Source: Croceicoccus marinus | Lineage (GTDB): Bacteria; Pseudomonadota; Alphaproteobacteria; Sphingomonadales; Sphingomonadaceae | Assembly: GCF_001661675.2 (NCBI RefSeq) | Contig: NZ_CP019602.1 | Coordinates: forward strand, 1,699,501-1,763,500 | Reading direction: 5' to 3' | DNA: 64,000 nt | In this document: positions 55,075-63,166 of the stretch, piece after piece | How positions within the stretch are numbered: the stretch's first letter is position 1 | Layout of the letters: every line of letters starts with the position of its first letter | Notes under the pieces: generated by a model | What the model was told of the DNA's origin: nothing | The model's input: only the letters and a program-made list of their open reading frames with translations | Database searches by the model: none | Made by a program: the position numbers and the translations under genes

Positions 55075-58000
55075 GCTTTGACACCGTCCTGGTCGCGAAC
55101 CGGGGGGCCATCGCCACCCGGATCATCCGCACGCTGCGCAAGATGGGCCTCCGCTCGGTCGCGGTCTATTCCGAGGCGGATGCGGGTTCGCTGCATGTCT
55201 CGGAAGCCGACAGCGCGATCTGCATCGGCCCCGCCCCGGCGGCGGAAAGCTATCTGAACATTTCCGCGATCCTTGCCGCCGCGAAGGAAAGCGGCGCGGG
55301 CGCGATCCATCCCGGTTACGGCTTTTTGGCCGAGAATACCGAATTTGCCGAGGCATGCGCCGCCGCCGGCATCGTGTTCGTCGGCCCCACGCCCCGGAAC
55401 ATCAATATCTTCGGCCTGAAGCACAGCGCCCGCGCGCTGGCGGAAGAGCACGGCGTCCCCCTCGCCCCCGGCACCGGCCTGCTGACGGACGAGGCGGAAG
55501 CAGTCGAGGCCGCGCGCAAAATCGGCTTTCCGGTCATGCTAAAGGCCACCGCTGGCGGCGGCGGCATCGGCATGCGCATCTGCGAGGACGAGGCCGCCGT
55601 GCGCGACGGTTTCGCGGTCGTCGCGCGGCTTGGCGCGGGCAATTTCGGCGATGCGGGCGTGTTCCTCGAACGCTATATCGGCCGCGCGCGCCATATCGAG
55701 GTGCAGATCTTCGGCGACGGGAAAGGCCGCGTCATGCCGCTGGGCGAGCGCGATTGTTCGCTGCAGCGCCGCAACCAGAAAGTGGTCGAGGAAGCCCCCG
55801 CCCCCCGCCTCTCCGGCGCCAAGCGCGCCGAGCTTATCGCCGCCGCCGTCCGCCTGGGCGAAGCGGCGCGTTACCTGTCCGCAGGCACGGTCGAATTCCT
55901 GTTCGATGCCGAGCGCGAGGAATTCTTCTTCCTCGAGATGAACACCCGCCTGCAGGTCGAACACGGCGTGACCGAGGAAGTCATGGGCGTGGACCTCGTC
56001 GAATGGATGATCCGCGGCGCGGCGGGCGATTTCGCCTTCCTCGACCGCGAGCCGCCTGTGGCGCGGGGCCACGCCATCCAGGTGCGCCTCTATGCCGAGG
56101 ATCCGGCGCTGGACTATCGCCCCACGGTGGGCGCGCTGACCGCGGTCGATTTCCCGTCCGACATCCGCGTCGAGACGTGGTGCATGGCGGGTAACGAGGT
56201 GACCAGCTGGTACGATCCGATGATCGCCAAGCTGATTGTTCACCGCCCGACGCGCGATGAGGCGATCGGGGCGATGCAGGACGCACTGGACGACAGCCGC
56301 ATCGACGGGATCGAGACGAACCTGCGCTGGCTGCGCGACGTGGTCCGCAATGAGAAATTCGGCAGCGGCGAGGTTTCGACCCGGCTGCTGGAAAGCGTGA
56401 CCTATCACCCCCGCTGCATCCGCGTGATCAGCGGCGGCACCGCGACCACGGTGCAGGACTGGCCGGGACGGCTTGGCCTGTGGGACGTGGGCGTGCCGCC
56501 TTCGGGGCCGATGGACGACCGTTCGTTCCGGCTCGGAAACCTGATGCTGGGCAATCCCGAAGGCATGGCAGGTCTGGAAGTGACCGCCAGCGGACCGACC
56601 CTGCAATTCAGCGCGCCTGCCCGCATCTGCCTGACCGGCGCGGATTTCGGCGCGAAGCTGGACGGCGAGCCGGTGGAACGCGGCACGGTGCTGTCGGTTC
56701 AGGCCGGGCAGACCCTGGCGATGGGCCAGGCGACCGGCGGCGGGGTTCGCGGCTATATCCTGTTCGCGGGCGGGCTGGACATCGCGGCCTATCTCGGCAG
56801 CCACAGCACCTTTGCGCTGGGCCAGTTCGGCGGGCATGCGGCGCGGCGGCTGCTGGCGGGCGATACGCTGCATTTCGGCGCGGAGGAATCGGCGGGCGAA
56901 GCGGCGGCACTGGCGCTTCCCGACATCGGGCGAAGCTGGGAATTGCGGGTGCTTTACGGCCCCCACGGCGCGCCCGATTTCTTCACGCCGGACGACATCG
57001 CCGAATTCGTCGCAGCCGAATGGCAGGTCCATTACAACAGCAACCGCACCGGCGTGCGGCTTGTCGGGCCAAAGCCGCAATGGGCGCGCAAGGACGGCGG
57101 CGAGGCAGGGCTGCACCCGTCGAACATCCACGACAATCCCTATGCCATCGGGGCGGTGGACTTTACCGGCGACATGCCGATCATCCTTGGCCCCGACGGG
57201 CCCTCGCTGGGCGGGTTCGTGTGCCCGTTCACCGTGATCGCGGCGGACCGATGGAAGATCGGGCAGTTGGCACCCGACGACCGCTTGCGCTTCGTACCCG
57301 TGAGCGCCGAGGATGCGGCGGAGGCAGCTGCGGCACCCCTCGACCGTTTCGGCAACGATGGCGGCGCGCGCGATATCGCCGATCTGTCGCCCATCCTGGC
57401 CGAGATCCCGCAGCAGGGCATCCGCCCCCGCGCGGTCTATCGTCAGCAGGGCGACCGCAACATCCTCGTCGAATATGGCGAGATCGTCCTCGACATCGAA
57501 CTGCGCATCCGCGTCCACGCGCTGATGACCGAGCTTGAGCGGCTGAAGCTGCCGGGCGTGATCGACATCGTGCCGGGCATCCGCTCGCTGCAATTGCATT
57601 TCGACGGCAAGGCGCTGGACCAGAAGGCCGCATTGGCTGCGCTGATCGAAGCGGAGGAAGCGCTGGGCGACCTCGAGGATTTCCGCATCCCGTCGCGCAT
57701 CGTGCACCTGCCGCTCAGCTGGCGGGACCCGGCGACCATCGAAACGATCGAGAAATACATGGGCGCGGTGCGCGACGACGCGCCGTGGTGCCCCGACAAT
57801 ATCGAGTTCATCCGCCGCATCAACGGCATGCGCGATGCCGATGCGGTGGAAAGCCTGATCTTCGATGCCAGCTATCTCGTGCTGGGTCTTGGCGATGTCT
57901 ATCTGGGCGCGCCGGTGGCGACGCCGGTCGATCCACGGCACCGGCTGGTCACCACGAAGTACAATCCGGCCCGCACCTGGACCCCGCCCAACGTGGTGGG

Positions 58001-58658
58001 CATCGGCGGGGCCTACATGTGCATCTATGGCATGGAGGGACCGGGCGGCTACCAGCTGTTCGGGCGCACCATCCAGGTGTGGAACACGCACCGCCAGACC
58101 GACGCCTTCGTCGACGGCAAGCCATGGCTGCTGCGCTTCTTCGACCAGATCCGCTTCTTCAAGGTCGATGCGGACGAGCTGGCCGACTGGCGCCGCGATT
58201 TCCCCAACGGTCGCCGCTCGATCAAGGTCGAGCATTCCGAATTCCGCCTTGCCGATTATCGCGCTTTCCTGAAGGAAAACGCCGAGAGCATCGCCGCGTT
58301 CGAGGCCACCCGCCAGGCCGCCTTCGACGAGGAGCGGGCCGAATGGGAGCGCTCGGGCGAGTTCGACCGGATCAGCGACCTGGCCGATACCGATGCGGGC
58401 GCGGCGGAAGTCGCGGCGGTCGAAGTGCCCGAAGGCAGCGAGCTGATCGAAGCGCCCTTCGGCGGCAGCGTATGGAAGCTGATGGTGGAACCGGGCGATG
58501 CGGTGCAGGAAGGCGACATCATCGCGGTGATCGAATCCATGAAGATGGAATGCCCGTTCGAAAGCCCAGCCAGCGGCACGGTGTCGGCGCTCTACATGCA
58601 GGAACGCCAGTCGCTGCAACCCGGAACGCCCATGCTGGCACTGAGGCGCAGCGCATGA
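55071..58658 (+). CDS. Biotin-dependent guanidine/urea carboxylase
   Basis: 1195 aa. Order: biotin carboxylase domain (1 to about 450, VLVANRGAIATRIIRTLRKMG and KATAGGGGIGMR), a carboxyltransferase of two fused parts (KipA/AHS2-like from about residue 440 with TTVQDWPGRLG, and KipI/AHS1-like from about 785), then a biotin carrier domain with ESMKMECP (biotinyl Lys1158). No allophanate hydrolase part is fused. It carboxylates the guanidino or urea nitrogen using ATP and bicarbonate. The neighbouring DUF1989 pair favours guanidine as true substrate. Start ATG 55071 overlaps the previous stop. Confidence 0.93.
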   Translation: MSFDTVLVANRGAIATRIIRTLRKMGLRSVAVYSEADAGSLHVSEADSAICIGPAPAAESYLNISAILAAAKESGAGAIHPGYGFLAENTEFAEACAAAGIVFVGPTPRNINIFGLKHSARALAEEHGVPLAPGTGLLTDEAEAVEAARKIGFPVMLKATAGGGGIGMRICEDEAAVRDGFAVVARLGAGNFGDAGVFLERYIGRARHIEVQIFGDGKGRVMPLGERDCSLQRRNQKVVEEAPAPRLSGAKRAELIAAAVRLGEAARYLSAGTVEFLFDAEREEFFFLEMNTRLQVEHGVTEEVMGVDLVEWMIRGAAGDFAFLDREPPVARGHAIQVRLYAEDPALDYRPTVGALTAVDFPSDIRVETWCMAGNEVTSWYDPMIAKLIVHRPTRDEAIGAMQDALDDSRIDGIETNLRWLRDVVRNEKFGSGEVSTRLLESVTYHPRCIRVISGGTATTVQDWPGRLGLWDVGVPPSGPMDDRSFRLGNLMLGNPEGMAGLEVTASGPTLQFSAPARICLTGADFGAKLDGEPVERGTVLSVQAGQTLAMGQATGGGVRGYILFAGGLDIAAYLGSHSTFALGQFGGHAARRLLAGDTLHFGAEESAGEAAALALPDIGRSWELRVLYGPHGAPDFFTPDDIAEFVAAEWQVHYNSNRTGVRLVGPKPQWARKDGGEAGLHPSNIHDNPYAIGAVDFTGDMPIILGPDGPSLGGFVCPFTVIAADRWKIGQLAPDDRLRFVPVSAEDAAEAAAAPLDRFGNDGGARDIADLSPILAEIPQQGIRPRAVYRQQGDRNILVEYGEIVLDIELRIRVHALMTELERLKLPGVIDIVPGIRSLQLHFDGKALDQKAALAALIEAEEALGDLEDFRIPSRIVHLPLSWRDPATIETIEKYMGAVRDDAPWCPDNIEFIRRINGMRDADAVESLIFDASYLVLGLGDVYLGAPVATPVDPRHRLVTTKYNPARTWTPPNVVGIGGAYMCIYGMEGPGGYQLFGRTIQVWNTHRQTDAFVDGKPWLLRFFDQIRFFKVDADELADWRRDFPNGRRSIKVEHSEFRLADYRAFLKENAESIAAFEATRQAAFDEERAEWERSGEFDRISDLADTDAGAAEVAAVEVPEGSELIEAPFGGSVWKLMVEPGDAVQEGDIIAVIESMKMECPFESPASGTVSALYMQERQSLQPGTPMLALRRSA

Positions 58659-60421
58659 CCGACCTCAATCGCCAGAGCGTTACCGCCATCGCCGACGCCG
58701 TATCGTCGGGCCAGACCGCAGCGCTCGCCGTCGCCGAGGATACGCTGGCCCGGATCGAGGCCTATGATGCGCTCCAGCCGCAAATCTGGATCAGCCGGGC
58801 ATCGCGCGAAGACGTGCTTTGCGCCGCGCGCAAGGTCGATGCACGCATTGCCGCTGGCGAAAAGCTGCCGCTGGCGGGCGTGGCATATGCGGTGAAGGAC
58901 AATATCGACGTCGCGGGGCTGGAAACGACCGCCGCCTGCCCTGCCTTCGCCTATTCCCCCGAACAATCGGCAGGCGTGATCGAACGGCTGGACGCGGCGG
59001 GCGCGATCTGCGTCGGCAAGACCAATCTCGACCAGTTCGCCACCGGGCTTGTCGGCGTGCGCAGCCCCTATGGCATTCCGCGCAATGTCTATAACCGCGA
59101 TTACGTCAGCGGCGGGTCCAGTTCAGGGTCGTCGGTCGCGGTCGCGGCGGGCCTTGTCCCGTTCGCGCTGGGCACCGATACGGCGGGTTCGGGCCGCGTG
59201 CCAGCCGCGTTCCAGCACCTGATCGGCTTCAAGCCGACGAAAGGCCGCTGGAGCACGCGCGGGCTGGTCCCCGCCTGCCGCAGCATCGATTGCATCACCG
59301 TGTTTACCGACACCATCGCCGATGCGCGGCGGGTGGACGAAAGCATCGCCGCCCTCGATCTTGCCGATCCGTGGTCCAAGCCGCTGGCGAATGCGCCCCT
59401 TACCCCCAGACGCATCGGCGTGCCGCGACCCGACCAGCGCGTTTTCTTCGGAGATACGCAGGCCGAATATCTCTACGACCGCGCCCTCGCCGCTCTGTCG
59501 CAAGGTGCCGAGATCGTCGAGATCGACATCGATCCGCTGCTTGAGGCCGCGCAATTGCTCTACGGCGGACCGTGGGTGGCCGAACGCACCGCCGCGGTCG
59601 AGGCGCTGCTGAAAAGCGATCCCGATGCGATCGACCCCACGGTGCGCGGCATCGTCGAGGCGGGGCTGGACATGAAGGCGGTCGACCTGTGGAACGGCAT
59701 CTACCGCCTGGCCGAACTGAAGCGCCACGCCGATGGACTGTGGGACGGCATCGACATGCTGGCGTTCCCGACCACGGGCACGACCTATCGCGTGCGCGAA
59801 CTGCAGGCTTCTCCGGTTGCGCTCAACAGCAATCTTGGCCGCTATACCAATTTCGTGAACCTGCTCGACATGGCGGCGATCGCGGTGCCTGCCGGGATGC
59901 GCGGCAACGGCACGGGCTTCGGCATCACGCTGATCGGCCCTGCCGACACCGACCGCGCGCTGATGGCGGCGGCCGAAACCTATCTGGACGCGGCCGATCT
60001 GCCGTCGCTTCCCCCGCTCGACATGGAGGATACTATGGAAAGCGTAAAACTGGCCGTCGTCGGCGCGCATCTGAAAGACATGCCGCTGCACTGGCAGCTC
60101 ACCTCTCGCGATGCGACATTCGTCGGCGCGTTCGAGACGGCGCCGAACTACCGCCTCTATGCCATTGCCAACAGCACCCCGCCCAAGCCTGCGCTGGTCC
60201 ACAGCGCGGACGGCGCGGCGATCAAGGTCGAGGTCTACGAACTCGACATGGAAGCCTTCGGCAGCTTCACCGCCGAGGTGCCCGCTCCGCTGGCCATCGG
60301 CACGGTGACCCTGTCCGACGGTTCCAGCGTCAAGGGCTTCGTGTCCGAACCGCGCGCGACCGAGGCTGCGGAGGACATCACCCACCTCGGCGGCTGGCGC
60401 GCCTTCATCGCGGGCGGTTGA
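58655..60421 (+). CDS. atzF: Allophanate hydrolase
   Basis: 588 aa amidase-signature enzyme hydrolysing allophanate to ammonia and CO2. The triad is Lys81 (AVKDN), cis-Ser155 (GGSSSGS) and nucleophile Ser179 (TAGSGRVPA), with the same spacing as Lys91-Ser165-Ser189 of Pseudomonas AtzF. The C-terminal domain (about residue 470 on, ESVKLAVVGAHLKDMPLHWQL) is the second AtzF domain that further processes N-carboxycarbamate. The ATG overlaps the carboxylase stop. Last enzyme of the pathway. Confidence 0.95.
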   Translation: MTDLNRQSVTAIADAVSSGQTAALAVAEDTLARIEAYDALQPQIWISRASREDVLCAARKVDARIAAGEKLPLAGVAYAVKDNIDVAGLETTAACPAFAYSPEQSAGVIERLDAAGAICVGKTNLDQFATGLVGVRSPYGIPRNVYNRDYVSGGSSSGSSVAVAAGLVPFALGTDTAGSGRVPAAFQHLIGFKPTKGRWSTRGLVPACRSIDCITVFTDTIADARRVDESIAALDLADPWSKPLANAPLTPRRIGVPRPDQRVFFGDTQAEYLYDRALAALSQGAEIVEIDIDPLLEAAQLLYGGPWVAERTAAVEALLKSDPDAIDPTVRGIVEAGLDMKAVDLWNGIYRLAELKRHADGLWDGIDMLAFPTTGTTYRVRELQASPVALNSNLGRYTNFVNLLDMAAIAVPAGMRGNGTGFGITLIGPADTDRALMAAAETYLDAADLPSLPPLDMEDTMESVKLAVVGAHLKDMPLHWQLTSRDATFVGAFETAPNYRLYAIANSTPPKPALVHSADGAAIKVEVYELDMEAFGSFTAEVPAPLAIGTVTLSDGSSVKGFVSEPRATEAAEDITHLGGWRAFIAGG

Positions 60422-60471
60422 TCGATGCCGCGCCCTTTCCATCATGTCTGTCCCGCGAGCGGTCGCAGGTG

Positions 60472-62028
60472 ATGAAGGGCGCGCTCGACAGCTTGCGGGC
60501 ATGGGCGTCGCATGCGCTTAGCCATGCGGGTCGGCGCATCGCGCCCGGCAGCGCCGGTTGCACTAAGTCGGAGCGGGAGGCGCTGATGCAGGAAATCGCT
60601 TTGCTCGAACGGCGATGCGCCGATCTGGAACGCGCCAACACCGCCGCCACGGCTGCCAACCAGGCGAAAAGCCGCTTCCTCGCAAGCGCGAGCCACGAGA
60701 TCCGCTCCCCGCTCAATTCGATCTATGGCTATGCGCAATTGCTGGAGCGCAACGAGGGGCGCAATGCGCTGCAGGCCGCGCGCATCATCCGCCGCAGTTC
60801 CGAACATCTCGCCAGCCTGGTCGAAGGTCTGCTCGACCTCTCGCATGTCGAAAGCGGGGCACTGCGGCTGCAGCGCGAGGTGATCCGGTTTCCCGCCCTG
60901 CTCGAACAGGTGGTCGACATGTTCGAACCGCAGGCGGAAGCCAAGGGGCTGCACTTCCGGCTGGAATGCCCCCCGAAATTGCCGGAATTCGTGCGCGGCG
61001 ACCAGAAGCGCCTGCGCCAGGTGCTGATCAACCTGGTGTCGAACGCGATCAAGTTCACCGACAGCGGCCAGGTGACGCTGAAGGTCGCGTACCGCAACGA
61101 CCTCGCCATTTTCGAGATTGCCGACACCGGCATCGGCATCGGCCCCGACGACATCGACCACATCTTCGACCCGTTCCACAGCCGCAGCGACGAGCTGGCG
61201 AAGCGCCCCGGCGTGGGCCTGGGCCTGTCCATCACGCAGGCGCTGGTGCAGGTGATGGGCGGCGAGATCCGGGTCGAAAGCCGGCTTGGCGAAGGGTCGC
61301 GTTTCACGGTGCGGCTGATGCTGTCCCAGCCGCAGTCGCATCCCGCCGATACCACGCCCACCACCGTCATCACCGGCTATTCGGGCCGCCGCCGCACGAT
61401 CCTGGTCGTCGACGACGACGAGGCGCAGCGCAGCCTGCTGGCCAGCCTGCTGGAACCGCTGGGCTTTACCGTGCTGACCGCGGGCGACGCGGATTCGGCA
61501 GTGGCCATCGCGGGCGAAAGCGGCCCCGACCTCGTCCTGCTCGACATAACGATGCCGGGGCGCACCGGATGGGACGTGGCCGACGCGCTGCGCCAGGCGC
61601 ATGGCACGACCATCCGCATCGTAATGCTGTCCGCCAACGCACATGAACATCACCCCGGCGGCGACGGCGACATGCCGAATGACATGTTCCTGCTGAAACC
61701 GTTCGAATTCAGCAATTTGCTCGACGTCATATCGGCGCAATTGTGGATCGAATGGACCGGTTCGGGATCGTCGGCAGCGGGCCGCGCCGCCGAGGGGGTC
61801 CCGGACGTCAGGCCGCCCCTTCCCGCCGCCACCCGCCCCCATTTCGCCGAGATCGAGCGACTGGTCCGCACCGGCCATGTGCGCGGCATCGAAAGCCAGA
61901 TCGACGCCATCGCCGCGTCCCACCCGGCCGCTCTGCCCGTCGCGCAGGAAATGCGCGCATGCCTCGACGCATTCGACCTCAAGGCGCTGGCCGCCATCGC
62001 AAGGACGTCGCAGAACGATGCCGTCTGA
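60472..62028 (+). CDS. Cytoplasmic hybrid histidine kinase
   Basis: 518 aa without membrane segments. A coiled coil (about residues 33-65) leads straight into the HisKA domain (SASHEIRSPLNS, His75), HATPase (NLVSNAIKF, DTGIGIG, GVGLGLS) and a receiver domain (VVDDDEAQ, LLDITMPG, LLKPF). The last 80 residues are helical and could be a linker or an HPt remnant but lack a clear phosphorylatable His. With no sensor domain, it must respond to another protein. Start ATG 60472; only 50 bases after atzF, so probably the same operon. Confidence 0.87.
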   Translation: MKGALDSLRAWASHALSHAGRRIAPGSAGCTKSEREALMQEIALLERRCADLERANTAATAANQAKSRFLASASHEIRSPLNSIYGYAQLLERNEGRNALQAARIIRRSSEHLASLVEGLLDLSHVESGALRLQREVIRFPALLEQVVDMFEPQAEAKGLHFRLECPPKLPEFVRGDQKRLRQVLINLVSNAIKFTDSGQVTLKVAYRNDLAIFEIADTGIGIGPDDIDHIFDPFHSRSDELAKRPGVGLGLSITQALVQVMGGEIRVESRLGEGSRFTVRLMLSQPQSHPADTTPTTVITGYSGRRRTILVVDDDEAQRSLLASLLEPLGFTVLTAGDADSAVAIAGESGPDLVLLDITMPGRTGWDVADALRQAHGTTIRIVMLSANAHEHHPGGDGDMPNDMFLLKPFEFSNLLDVISAQLWIEWTGSGSSAAGRAAEGVPDVRPPLPAATRPHFAEIERLVRTGHVRGIESQIDAIAASHPAALPVAQEMRACLDAFDLKALAAIARTSQNDAV

Positions 62029-62938
62029 AGCGCCAGCCAGGGACCGTATCCTCGTCGTCGACGACACGCCGGACTCGTTGAGCCTGCTGGTCGACACGCT
62101 TGAGCAGGAAGGCATGACCGCCCTTGTCGCGACAAGCGGGGAAGCGGCGCTGGAACTGCTGGATCACGACACGCCCGACCTGATCCTGATGGATGCGGTG
62201 ATGCCGGGGATGGACGGGTTCGAGGCGACGCGCCGGATCAAGCGCGATCCCGCCTTTGCCTATGTGCCCGTCATCTTCATGACCGGCCTGACCGAACCGG
62301 AGCATGCCATCGCGGCGCTGGAAAACGGCGGGATCGACTATATTCGGAAGCCGATCGTGATCGAAGAGCTGCTTGCGCGTATCCGCGTGCATCTCGCCAA
62401 TGCGCGCAACGCGCATCGCTCACGCCTGGCGCTGGACGGCGCGGGTCGGCATCTCGTCGCGGTCGATCGCGGCGGCCGGGTGACCTGGTGCACGCCGCAG
62501 GCCGGCAGGCTGCTGTCCCGCATCGAGCCCGGCTGGAACGAGGACGCGCGGCAGTTGCCGGAAAGACTGGTCTATCCGATGCAGCGGATCGCGCAGCAGG
62601 CGCTGCTTCCGGGCCATTCGATCCGCGTCGAATTTCCCGACTTCGACATCGATCTCGCCGCGGTGGAAAGCGAGCGCGAAGGCGACACGCTAATCCGTTT
62701 GACCGAAGTTCGCGAAGGCGCGGAGATCGCCTTGCTTCAGAACCGCATCGGCCTGACCCAGCGCGAGGCCGAGGTGCTGCTGTGGGTCAGCTATGGCAAG
62801 TCCAACCGCTCGGTCAGCGAGATCCTGGGCATCAGTCCGCGCACGGTGAACAAGCACCTGCAGCAGATCTTCACCAAGCTGGGGGTCGAGACGCGAGCCG
62901 CCGCAACCGCCCTTGCGGTCAGGATCATCTCGGGATGA
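62018..62938 (+). CDS. Response regulator with LuxR-type DNA-binding domain
   Basis: 306 aa. N-terminal receiver (ILVVDDTPDSL, phospho-acceptor Asp59 in LILMDAVMPG, Thr in FMTG, Lys in YIRKP), an unusual middle segment of about 95 residues resembling a PAS-like or catalytic-less linker (HLVAVDRGGRVTWCTPQAG), then a LuxR helix-turn-helix (GLTQREAEVLLWVSYGKSNRSVSEIL...). It starts 11 bases inside the kinase gene, so the two form a pair. Likely targets are this cluster and the hydroxylase gene downstream. Confidence 0.88.
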   Translation: MPSEAPARDRILVVDDTPDSLSLLVDTLEQEGMTALVATSGEAALELLDHDTPDLILMDAVMPGMDGFEATRRIKRDPAFAYVPVIFMTGLTEPEHAIAALENGGIDYIRKPIVIEELLARIRVHLANARNAHRSRLALDGAGRHLVAVDRGGRVTWCTPQAGRLLSRIEPGWNEDARQLPERLVYPMQRIAQQALLPGHSIRVEFPDFDIDLAAVESEREGDTLIRLTEVREGAEIALLQNRIGLTQREAEVLLWVSYGKSNRSVSEILGISPRTVNKHLQQIFTKLGVETRAAATALAVRIISG

Positions 62939-63166
62939 TCCGCGACAGCGCGCCGATGCGGGCTGAAAAGAGCCCTATCAGGGGCAAAACCCTGCCAATC
63001 TACGTCATTTGGACACTTACGGCATGGCCTGGCGACGCCGTATCATGCTGTCAATTCGCATCGGTCACCGGACCCGGTCTCATTATCGCGGCGCCTTGTT
63101 GCAAGGTGTCCCGTCCCCGGGCCAGGCCGACAGGATCATTCTAGCCGACACAACCGAAGGGGCGAC
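62939..63166 (+). promoter_or_regulatory. Control region before the second hydroxylase
   Basis: 228 bases without a gene. It holds an inverted repeat TACGGC (63018-63023) / GCCGTA (63037-63042) and a palindrome CCTTG-TTG-CAAGG (63094-63106), both possible sites for the LuxR-type regulator. A small GGGCT/AGCCC hairpin follows the upstream stop but has no T-run. The TATTAC dyad of the other promoters is not present here. Confidence 0.35.

Noticed and set aside
55539..58619. 1026-codon open frame antisense to the carboxylase gene
   Set aside because: It mirrors a GC-rich gene with strong third-position bias and has no recognisable domain. All conserved motifs lie on the plus strand.
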